From NCBI GenBank assembly GCA_024234935.1, contig JACKNI010000004.1:1-64000 (forward strand): a DNA stretch of 64,000 nucleotides, read 5' to 3'. This document shows positions 1 to 6,354 of the stretch, in pieces. Origin of the DNA: Chromatiales bacterium. GTDB taxonomy: Bacteria > Pseudomonadota > Gammaproteobacteria > Steroidobacterales > GCA-2729495. The notes beneath the pieces were generated by a model that searched no databases, was not told the DNA's origin, and saw only the letters and a list, made by a program, of their open reading frames with translations. A program made the translations under genes and the position numbers. How positions within the stretch are numbered: the stretch's first letter is position 1; each line of letters begins with the position of its first letter.

Positions 1-2
1 TC

Positions 3-653
3 GGTGCCGATAGCTTCAGCTATACGGTTACCGACCTGGACGGCGAAACCGATTCCGGTGTGGTCACGGTGACTATTGCGGATGCAGTACCCGTCATCGC
101 CGACGGCGCGCTCACCACCAATCTCAATATGCCCTCTGCGCCGTTCTTGCCAACGATCACGTTGGGTAATGGCTCAGCGGCACAGCACACCATGGCGGTC
201 ACTAGCAACGGTGCGCATGGCAGTTGTGCTGTCTCGCCGGGCAACGGGACATCCGGTGTGATTTTTACCCCTGCTGCGGGTTATACGGGCAAGGACAGCT
301 GTACGCTGAGCCTCGCCGATGGCGATGGGGACGTCGACACTTCAATCGTTCGCGTCACCGTCTACGGTGATACTGATGGCGATGGCGTTGACGACAACAG
401 CGACAATTGCCTCGGCGCCGCCAACCCCGGCCAGCAGGATACCGACGCTGACGGCTTCGGTAACTGGTGCGATGCCGATTTCAATAACGATGGTCGGGTG
501 AACTTTGCTGATCTGGCCGAGTTCCGCTTGAAGTTTGGCAGCACTGATGCCAATACCAATCTTGATAGCATCGGCGTGGTCAACTTCGCCGATCTTGCCC
601 GCTTCAAGGTGCTGTTCGGCAAGCCGCCGGGGCCTTCTGCTCTGGTGCCCTGA
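3..653 (+). CDS. C-terminal part of a large surface protein with Ig-like, TSP3 and dockerin-like segments (5' truncated)
   Basis: The reading frame is open from the first bases of the window, so the true start lies outside. The visible part begins with a cadherin/Ig-like strand (DSFSYTVTD-DGET), followed by a second Ig-like stretch ending in GKDSCTLSLADGDGD. A calcium-binding thrombospondin type 3 segment follows (DTDGDGVDDNSDNC, DTDADGFGNWCD). The C-terminus has two dockerin-like halves, FNNDGRVNFADLAEFRLKFG and VVNFADLARFKVLFG; the second calcium loop is degenerate. Such proteins are usually secreted or surface-exposed and bind calcium or partner modules. It lies directly upstream of two cohesin-like PEP-CTERM genes, so a dockerin-cohesin partnership is conceivable, but that is inference. 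The choice of family is confident; the exact function is unknown. Confidence 0.8.
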   Translation, partial: GADSFSYTVTDLDGETDSGVVTVTIADAVPVIADGALTTNLNMPSAPFLPTITLGNGSAAQHTMAVTSNGAHGSCAVSPGNGTSGVIFTPAAGYTGKDSCTLSLADGDGDVDTSIVRVTVYGDTDGDGVDDNSDNCLGAANPGQQDTDADGFGNWCDADFNNDGRVNFADLAEFRLKFGSTDANTNLDSIGVVNFADLARFKVLFGKPPGPSALVP

Positions 654-663
654 TCAACTGACA

Positions 664-722
664 GTGCCGGATAGCCAGCCTTGTGTAGGGTTTTATCCGT
701 GCTTATGTCGGCTATCCGGCAC
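664..722 (+). terminator. Inverted repeat after the dockerin-like gene, possible transcription end
   Basis: A perfect 13-bp inverted repeat (positions 664-676 and 710-722) with a 33-nt spacer begins 11 nt after the stop codon. There is no clear T-tract, so factor-independent termination is uncertain; it may stabilise the 3' end instead. Confidence 0.4.
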
Positions 723-735
723 AGCAAACGCCTGA

Positions 736-752
736 TGGTATAGAAATGCTGC
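736..752 (+). promoter_or_regulatory. TGGTATA-TGCTGC motif upstream of first PEP-CTERM gene
   Basis: TGGTATAGAAATGCTGC is closely related to TGGTATAAAAGCTGC, which lies at a similar place before the paralogue at 1643. PEP-CTERM genes in several proteobacteria use sigma-54 promoters (TGG...TTGC). The GG-GC spacing is one base short here, so this is only a candidate; it could also be a TATA-like -10 element. Confidence 0.25.
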
Positions 753-903
753 AATGGCGCAGTCAGATCTCCATCAGTGAAAAGAACAGGGGAATTTCTG
801 GGTCATCGATCCGTCTGGTGCGGGCACGATCTGCACTGGCCACCAGGGATTTATCGTCTTTGCAGACGATGTGTTTCCACAACCTGTAGGGGAGTTACTG
901 ACC

Positions 904-1485
904 ATGAAAAATCGCATTGAAAAAAATCTGCAGAGCATCCTTGCCGTCGCCGTTCTGAGTGGCCTGTCGATGTCGGCCAGCCATGCTGCTTCGGTGTATC
1001 TGACGCCGGCCAGTCAAAGCGCATCGCTGTCGAGCGGTTCCGCGACGCTTGAGCTGTATATGGACTTCTCGGGTGCCGGTGAGCAGACCGTTGGCGGTGG
1101 CATCGACCTGGATTTCCAGGGAGCAATTTCCATGGGCACGTTTACGCCCACCAGCTACTTCACGACGACAGCTGATCCCTTCTTCAGCGGTCACGGCACC
1201 GTGGATGCCGATAACGATTACGAGGTCCACTTCGGTAATTTTGCCGGGCTGAGCGGCGTCAACAAGCTGGGTGATCTGACAGTCAACCTGTTAGGCCTTG
1301 GAGTTGGCACGATCAGCATGGCCATCAACACGGCATATGGTGACTTCTACAGCACCAGCAGCCAGTTGCAGAATGTGAGCCTGTCCGGTGCCCAGATCAA
1401 TGTCGTTCCGGTTCCGGCAGCGGTCTGGTTGTTCGGTTCGGCGCTGGGTCTGATGGGCGCAGCGCGTCGCCGTTCTGCGGTCTGA
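904..1485 (+). CDS. Cohesin-like PEP-CTERM sorting-domain protein, copy 1
   Basis: This 193-aa protein starts at the ATG at 904, behind a GGGGAG Shine-Dalgarno sequence. It has a signal peptide (hydrophobic core near residues 12-24, cleavage after SHA) and a beta-rich body (SVYLTPASQSASL, GGGIDLDFQG) resembling a cohesin or Ig-like fold. The C-terminus is a sorting tail: VPVPAAVWLFGSALGLMG then ARRR. This matches PEP-CTERM signals processed by exosortase in exopolysaccharide-forming Gram-negatives, so the protein is probably exported and anchored or released at the cell surface. A paralogue follows at 1643. The sorting tail is clear; the cohesin call is a judgement from pattern. No exosortase gene is present in the window. 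Confidence 0.85.
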   Translation: MKNRIEKNLQSILAVAVLSGLSMSASHAASVYLTPASQSASLSSGSATLELYMDFSGAGEQTVGGGIDLDFQGAISMGTFTPTSYFTTTADPFFSGHGTVDADNDYEVHFGNFAGLSGVNKLGDLTVNLLGLGVGTISMAINTAYGDFYSTSSQLQNVSLSGAQINVVPVPAAVWLFGSALGLMGAARRRSAV

Positions 1486-1497
1486 GCAGCCGGATAA

Positions 1498-1534
1498 CGG
1501 AGAAAGACTCCACTGGGGACGGGGTCTTTCTCCG
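1498..1534 (+). terminator. Stem-loop terminator between the two PEP-CTERM paralogues
   Basis: A perfect 11-bp stem (CGGAGAAAGAC at 1498-1508 with its complement at 1524-1534) surrounds a 15-nt loop, 12 nt after the stop codon. It is followed by GTCTTA rather than a long T-run, so it is a moderate-strength candidate. Confidence 0.55.
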
Positions 1535-1570
1535 GTCTTATGTCAGGTGGCCGGCCTGTGACATGGTTAA

Positions 1571-1585
1571 TGGTATAAAAGCTGC
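1571..1585 (+). promoter_or_regulatory. Candidate sigma-54-like promoter of PEP-CTERM copy 2
   Basis: TGGTATAAAAGCTGC has GG and GC ten bases apart, as in -24/-12 promoters, and lies 58 nt before the start codon at 1643. It parallels the motif at 736-752 upstream of copy 1. No activator site was identified, so confidence is low. Confidence 0.3.
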
Positions 1586-1642
1586 CTTGATGAGTGGGTT
1601 CGCAGCCACTTGAGACAGATTTTGTGGGGGAAGTGTCTGGTT

Positions 1643-2221
1643 ATGAAAAACGTAAATCAGAATAGTCTGAAAGCCGCGCTTGCCGTCGCCGTGTTGGCCG
1701 GACTGTCGATGTCGGCCAGCGAAGCTGCTTCGGTGTATCTGACGCCGGCCAGTCAAAGCGCATCGCTGTCGAGTGGTTCCGTGACGCTTGAGCTGTATAT
1801 GGACTTCTCGGGTGCCGGCGAGCAGACCGTTGGTGGTGGTGTCGACCTGGACTTCCAGGGCGGGATTTCCATGGGCACGTTTACGCCCACCAGCTATTTC
1901 ACGACAACAGCTGATCCGTTCTTTACCGGTCACGGCACCGTGGATGCCGATAACGACTATGAAATCCACTTTGGCAATTTTGCCGGGCTGGGCGGGGTCA
2001 ACAAGCTGGGTGATCTGACAGTCAACCTGTTGAGCCTTGGTGTTGGCACCATCAGCATGGCCATCAACTCGGCATATGGCAACTTCTACAGCACCAGCAG
2101 CCAGTTGCAGAGCGTGGCCTTGCCGGGTGCCCAGATCAATGTCGTTCCCGCTCCCGCCGGCATCTGGCTCCTCGTGACCGGCCTCGCCGGCCTCGTGACG
2201 CGGCGTTTCGTTCGCCGCTGA
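1643..2221 (+). CDS. Cohesin-like PEP-CTERM sorting-domain protein, copy 2
   Basis: A 192-aa paralogue of the protein encoded at 904. The start ATG at 1643 follows a GGGGGAAG ribosome site at ordinary spacing. The body is nearly the same as copy 1 over residues 25-170 (SVYLTPASQSASL, MDFSGAGEQTVGGG, STSSQLQ), including long identical DNA stretches. The two differ at the signal peptide and in the tail, which here reads VVPAPAGIWLLVTGLAGL followed by TRRFVRR. This is a recognisable PEP-CTERM variant with a PAPA rather than PVPA entry. The diverged tail beside an almost identical core suggests a recent tandem duplication followed by tail exchange or decay. Probable role: exported surface or matrix protein. 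Confidence 0.85.
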   Translation: MKNVNQNSLKAALAVAVLAGLSMSASEAASVYLTPASQSASLSSGSVTLELYMDFSGAGEQTVGGGVDLDFQGGISMGTFTPTSYFTTTADPFFTGHGTVDADNDYEIHFGNFAGLGGVNKLGDLTVNLLSLGVGTISMAINSAYGNFYSTSSQLQSVALPGAQINVVPAPAGIWLLVTGLAGLVTRRFVRR

Positions 2222-2242
2222 TCGCGCGACTCGTGGTATATC

Positions 2243-2938
2243 TTGCCGGTGGTTTCCGCCGGCAAGACACCCGAGTACCAACCCGCCACCCTGATGGGGC
2301 TGGCCGCGCTGGTGATTTGCGCGGCCTTTCTCGTCCACAACATCAATGCGCTGTATATCGAGCCGAATTTTCTCGGCTTCAGGGATCCGCGCGTTGATTA
2401 CGCAGATCTCGCCAAACTCAAGAATGCGCTGGGTTCGCTGCCCTGGCGGCTGTCGGGGTTCGGGCATCTGCTGAGCGGCTTCGCCTGCGTGGTGCTGGGG
2501 ATGTCCGCCCGGCAACTGTTTCGCGATTCGAAGCGCACCGCGGTGCACCTGCTGCCAGGCGCCGGCATTGTTGCGGGTGCAGGGTTTTTGCTGACGGCTA
2601 TCACGGACCAGGCCGGCAGCGCGGCGGTGAAGCTCCTGTCCGCCCGGAATCCGGAGCTTGCAGACGCGGCTTATCTGTCCTTGAGCATCGTGCGCATCAT
2701 CTTCAACTGCCTCGCCCAGGTCGGGCTGGGCTGGTTTGCCTGGCAGCTGAGCTACTGCGGTCTCAGGACCGGCATGTTGCCGAAGGCTTTCTGCTGGTTC
2801 GGTTATCTGTCCGGTTTCACGGGCCTGATCATGGGCCTGACTTTCATCCCGATCTATCTGCAGACCGTGCTGATCTGGTCCGGCTGGCTGGCATTTCTCA
2901 TGCTGCGGCGGGCGGCTTTGCCCGTTCAGGCGGCTTGA
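2243..2938 (+). CDS. Unrecognised polytopic membrane protein (about 6 TM)
   Basis: This 231-aa protein has roughly six hydrophobic segments: around residues 20-35, 75-90, 105-122, 145-170, 180-205 and 208-222. I do not recognise a named family. Its first cytoplasmic or periplasmic stretch carries DPRVDYADLAKLKNALG. The start is uncertain: the longest frame uses a TTG at 2243, a GTG lies at 2249 and an ATG at 2294, and none has a convincing ribosome site. It begins 21 nt after the second PEP-CTERM gene and its 3' end overlaps the convergent MFS gene by 41 nt, which is consistent with the compact layout. Function unknown. Confidence 0.6.
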   Translation: MPVVSAGKTPEYQPATLMGLAALVICAAFLVHNINALYIEPNFLGFRDPRVDYADLAKLKNALGSLPWRLSGFGHLLSGFACVVLGMSARQLFRDSKRTAVHLLPGAGIVAGAGFLLTAITDQAGSAAVKLLSARNPELADAAYLSLSIVRIIFNCLAQVGLGWFAWQLSYCGLRTGMLPKAFCWFGYLSGFTGLIMGLTFIPIYLQTVLIWSGWLAFLMLRRAALPVQAA

Positions 2939-4124
2939 TGGTCAGCGTATAGAGGCTGACGAGGCCCATCACCACCGCGCCGATGATCATGGGCGCATGA
3001 TGGCCGAGCTGCGTGTAGATCTGCGTACCCACCAGCGGCCCGAGAATCGCTCCGAAGGTCGTGCCGGCGCCGAGAAATCCTGCCGCCGCACCCTGTTCCC
3101 AGGGCTGCAACTGCAGGCTGGCACTGCCATTTACGCCCGGGTTGGCGCAGGCAAATGCGAGGCCGAGCGTGGCGAAGCCGAACGCCATGACGATGGGGTT
3201 TGGTGCCGCCAGGATGATGAGCAGCGCGAGGACGAACAGCGGGCCCATGACCCGCAGCAGTACATGGGGCTTTATCTTGAAGAACTGGAATACACCCACC
3301 TGCATCACCACGATCATCGTCGCCATGCTGACCAGCATGGTGCTCGCCGTGCGCACCAGTTCCTTGGCGTCGTGAATGCCGAACTCGTCCTGCAGGTAGA
3401 AGCTGAGGATCAGTTGCAGCCCCATGAAGGTGATGAAGAAGCAGAACCAGATGATGATGAAGGGTCGCAGGCGCGGGTCGGACAGTTTGAGCGCAACGCG
3501 CGGCGTCGTGCTGATGTGGCGATTGGTTTCCGGCAGCATGATGTAGCTGAACGTGGCGCCGAAAAAGCCGATCAGTGCGGCGGTATACATCGGCACCAGT
3601 TCACCGAGCCAGGCCAGCGCTGCTGCGAGCACCGGACCGAGCACCGAGCCGAGTCCATTGGCACCGCCGATCACCGCCATGCCCTGGCCGCGGTGCTGCA
3701 CGTCGGTGATATCCACCATGTAGGCAGTCGAAGCCGGGTAGATCGCCGAGGCCACAAGTCCGTAGCAGGCGCGCGCGCAGGCAAACAGTATCAGCAGGCT
3801 CATGCCGGTCATCACGCCACTGAGGCCGAGCTGCAGGATGATGGCAACGATCAGCGTACCGCTTGCGGCACCCAGCACGCCGGTGATGAATACCGGTTTG
3901 CGGCCGATCTTGTCACTGCGTTTTCCCCAGAATGGCGCGCCGAAGACCAGCGGCAGGTTGGCGAGTGTGAGCGCGATACCGAAACTCTGCGGATCCCAGC
4001 CGACCCGGCGCACCAGCGGCGCGATGATCACGAAGGTCAGCGATTGCCCGATGGCGAACAGCATCACGCCAAAGCCAAGCAGTAACCTGGCCTTCAGCGG
4101 GCCCGCCCCTGGTGTATCCGTCAT
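2898..4124 (-). CDS. Major facilitator superfamily transporter (DHA1/TetA-like)
   Basis: A 408-aa inner-membrane carrier of the usual 12-TM length. The MFS motif A between TM2 and TM3 is intact (GKRSDKIGRKPVF), and a motif-C-like glycine-rich helix is present (GGANGLGSVLGPVLAA). Proteins of this type are generally proton-coupled antiporters that export drugs or small metabolites; the substrate cannot be predicted. The ATG at 4124 is preceded by AGGACG. Its 3' end overlaps the convergent membrane-protein gene by 41 nt. The upstream neighbour on the same strand is a PQQ dehydrogenase with only a 29-nt gap, so the two are probably cotranscribed. Confidence 0.85.
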   Translation of the reverse strand: MTDTPGAGPLKARLLLGFGVMLFAIGQSLTFVIIAPLVRRVGWDPQSFGIALTLANLPLVFGAPFWGKRSDKIGRKPVFITGVLGAASGTLIVAIILQLGLSGVMTGMSLLILFACARACYGLVASAIYPASTAYMVDITDVQHRGQGMAVIGGANGLGSVLGPVLAAALAWLGELVPMYTAALIGFFGATFSYIMLPETNRHISTTPRVALKLSDPRLRPFIIIWFCFFITFMGLQLILSFYLQDEFGIHDAKELVRTASTMLVSMATMIVVMQVGVFQFFKIKPHVLLRVMGPLFVLALLIILAAPNPIVMAFGFATLGLAFACANPGVNGSASLQLQPWEQGAAAGFLGAGTTFGAILGPLVGTQIYTQLGHHAPMIIGAVVMGLVSLYTLTIKPPERAKPPAAA

Positions 4125-4153
4125 GTATTCGTCCTGAATGTGCTTGAGTGTAT

Positions 4154-6184
4154 TTAGGGCTGCGCTTTGGGCAGTGCGAAGGCCGTGATCTGGTCGCCCG
4201 CTTTCTGATAGACAAAGGCGTGGCCGCCGGAAGCGACGACCACGAATTGCCGGCCGTCGATCTCGTAACTCATGGGTACGGCAAATGCGCCGGTCGGCAG
4301 GGTGGCATTCCAGAGTTCCTTGCCGTTGCGGAGATCAAAGGCGCGCAGGCGATCGTCACCGGTGGCGCCGATGAAGACCAGGCCGCCGGCCGTCAGCATC
4401 GGACCGCCGAAAGTCGGCGTGCCCCACTTCAGCGGCAGCGGCAGCGAATACGGCGCAGCCATCGGCGGCGGCAGGGTGTGGTCCCAGACGCCGAGTGTGC
4501 CGCGCCAGAGAATCTCGCCCTGCTGCAGATCGACGGCCACCAGTTCGGCGTAGGGCGGTGCCGTACAGGGCACCTGGTTCAGAGGCGACAGCAGAGCCGA
4601 CTGTTTTATGGCCCACGGCGTACCGAGTATCCGGGCGGGCGCACCCATCATGTTTTCCTGCATGCTCTTGCGGACTTCCTCGGCCTTCGCCGCAGGCAGC
4701 AGTTGCGCGAAGTGGGCGAGGCGCAACACGTTGGTGACGAGGATCTTCGATTGCGGATCGACTGCGACGCCACCCCAGTTCACGCCGCCGGCGCTGGACG
4801 GCACCATGATCGTGCCCTCGGCAGACGGCGGCGTGAAGATTTTTCCGTAACGGGTCTTGCCATAGGCCTTCACACAGGCATTGCGTTCCCAGGGCGTCAT
4901 GCCCCAGAAATCCTCTGCCTTGAACTCGTGAGGCACGAGCGGTGGCGGTTTGACCGGAAAGGGCTGGGTGGGCGAGAGCACTTCGCCCGGCACGCCGCCC
5001 TGGGGTACGGGGCGCTCTTCGATCGGGAAGAACGGTTCGCCGGTTTCCCGGTTGAAGATGTACAGCATGCCGGTCTTGGTGGCCTGGATCACGGCCGGGA
5101 AGGGCTTGCCGTCCTTGCTGAGTTCGACCAGCGTCGGTTGAGCCGCGTTGTCGTAGTCCCAGACATCGTGATGCACGGTCTGGAAATACCAGGCGACCTG
5201 GCCGGTGGCGCCATGCAGCGCCACGATCGAATCGGCGTAGCGATTGTCGCCGGGCCGGGTACCGCCGTAGAAATCCGGCGAAGGACTGGAGGTGGGCATG
5301 AACACGAGATCGCGCTCAACGTCGGCGCTCATCAGCCCCCAGACGTTGCCGGCGCCAGTATCGCGCGCACCGGATTCGGTCCAGCCGCCATAGGCCGGAT
5401 CCTCTGCGCTACGCGGCACCGGGTCGAAGCTCCAGCGCGGCGCACCGCTGCGCGCATCGAACGCGCGTACGGATCCATTCGGTGCATCGGCGCGATAGAA
5501 ATCGCGCACCGAGGTGCCAAGTACGACCACATCATTGATGACCAGCGGCGGGCCGGAAAACTTCACTTCGCCGATGGCCGCCGGCGGGTGCGCGGCGAGG
5601 ACTTCGGCTTCCAGTGCAACCGTGCCGCCATTGCCGAAGTCCGGACAGGGTTTGCCGCTGGGTGCATCCAGCGCGATGAGGCGCAGATCGTGCGTGGCAA
5701 CGAAGATGCGCTGGCCGCAGAAAGCGGGCGGCGTTTCGCTGCGATCTGCCCAGTAAGCGACACCGCGACAGTTGGTGAAGCCGGGGCTCTTGAGCCCTTC
5801 CGGATCTTCGGGGGTGCCATAGCCGCCGACCCGTGTATGGGGTTCATGGGCCCAGCGTTCCTTGCCGGTGGCCGGATCGAGGGCGATCACCCGGCCAAAC
5901 GGTGTGCAGATCATCAGGTGTCCGCCGGCTGCTGCAGGCAGCAGGATCGGATTGACCTGCACCTTGGCCCACTTGCTCTGCAGTTCGGGGCGACGGCTGA
6001 GTTCACCCGTACTGTATTGCCAGGCGACTTCCAGCTGACCGACGTTGGCCGTGTTGATCTGGTTGAGCGGCGAGTATTTCTGGCCACCGGCGTCGCCACC
6101 GTAGTACAGCCACTGCTCGGCTTGCCCGGCGCTTGCGACAGCCAGTAGCCCGATGACGGACAGCAGACGAAGGACAGAAATCAT
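4154..6184 (-). CDS. Periplasmic PQQ-dependent dehydrogenase (glucose-dehydrogenase-like)
   Basis: A 676-aa quinoprotein starting at the ATG at 6184; a longer start 48 nt upstream exists but would precede the signal peptide. Residues 1-22 form a Sec signal peptide (LLSVIGLLAVASAGQA). The rest is an eight-bladed propeller with recurrent tryptophan-docking strands, such as WLYYGGDAGGQKYSPL near the start of the mature protein, ALDPATGKERWAHEP, and the C-terminal GPMLTAGGLVFIGAT and LWNATLPTGA. These are hallmarks of the membrane-type PQQ glucose/quinate dehydrogenase family. Unlike Gcd it lacks the N-terminal membrane domain, so it is soluble in the periplasm and must pass electrons to another carrier. 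It would oxidise an alcohol or sugar using PQQ; no PQQ synthesis genes are in the window. Confidence 0.85.
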   Translation of the reverse strand: MISVLRLLSVIGLLAVASAGQAEQWLYYGGDAGGQKYSPLNQINTANVGQLEVAWQYSTGELSRRPELQSKWAKVQVNPILLPAAAGGHLMICTPFGRVIALDPATGKERWAHEPHTRVGGYGTPEDPEGLKSPGFTNCRGVAYWADRSETPPAFCGQRIFVATHDLRLIALDAPSGKPCPDFGNGGTVALEAEVLAAHPPAAIGEVKFSGPPLVINDVVVLGTSVRDFYRADAPNGSVRAFDARSGAPRWSFDPVPRSAEDPAYGGWTESGARDTGAGNVWGLMSADVERDLVFMPTSSPSPDFYGGTRPGDNRYADSIVALHGATGQVAWYFQTVHHDVWDYDNAAQPTLVELSKDGKPFPAVIQATKTGMLYIFNRETGEPFFPIEERPVPQGGVPGEVLSPTQPFPVKPPPLVPHEFKAEDFWGMTPWERNACVKAYGKTRYGKIFTPPSAEGTIMVPSSAGGVNWGGVAVDPQSKILVTNVLRLAHFAQLLPAAKAEEVRKSMQENMMGAPARILGTPWAIKQSALLSPLNQVPCTAPPYAELVAVDLQQGEILWRGTLGVWDHTLPPPMAAPYSLPLPLKWGTPTFGGPMLTAGGLVFIGATGDDRLRAFDLRNGKELWNATLPTGAFAVPMSYEIDGRQFVVVASGGHAFVYQKAGDQITAFALPKAQP

Positions 6185-6354
6185 GGACCGATTCCGGATG
6201 GCAGTGTTGCGAACAACGATGGTAGCGGCCACGCGCCGTCGCGCCTAGTCGAAATGGGGGGCATTCCTTGCGTACTGCGCCACTGGTCGGACGCAAGGCG
6301 TATTGATGCCTTGAGTGCGACCAGTGATCCGGCAGGTTTCTGGAGCTGAATGAA

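Noticed and set aside
1538..2548. A 336-codon minus-strand frame across the second PEP-CTERM gene
   Set aside because: It has low-complexity composition and no motif, and opposes two well-supported genes.
4148..6148. A 666-codon open frame on the plus strand opposite the PQQ dehydrogenase
   Set aside because: It reads as Arg/Gly/His-rich sequence with no domain, while the minus strand encodes a complete quinoprotein. It is a GC-bias shadow.
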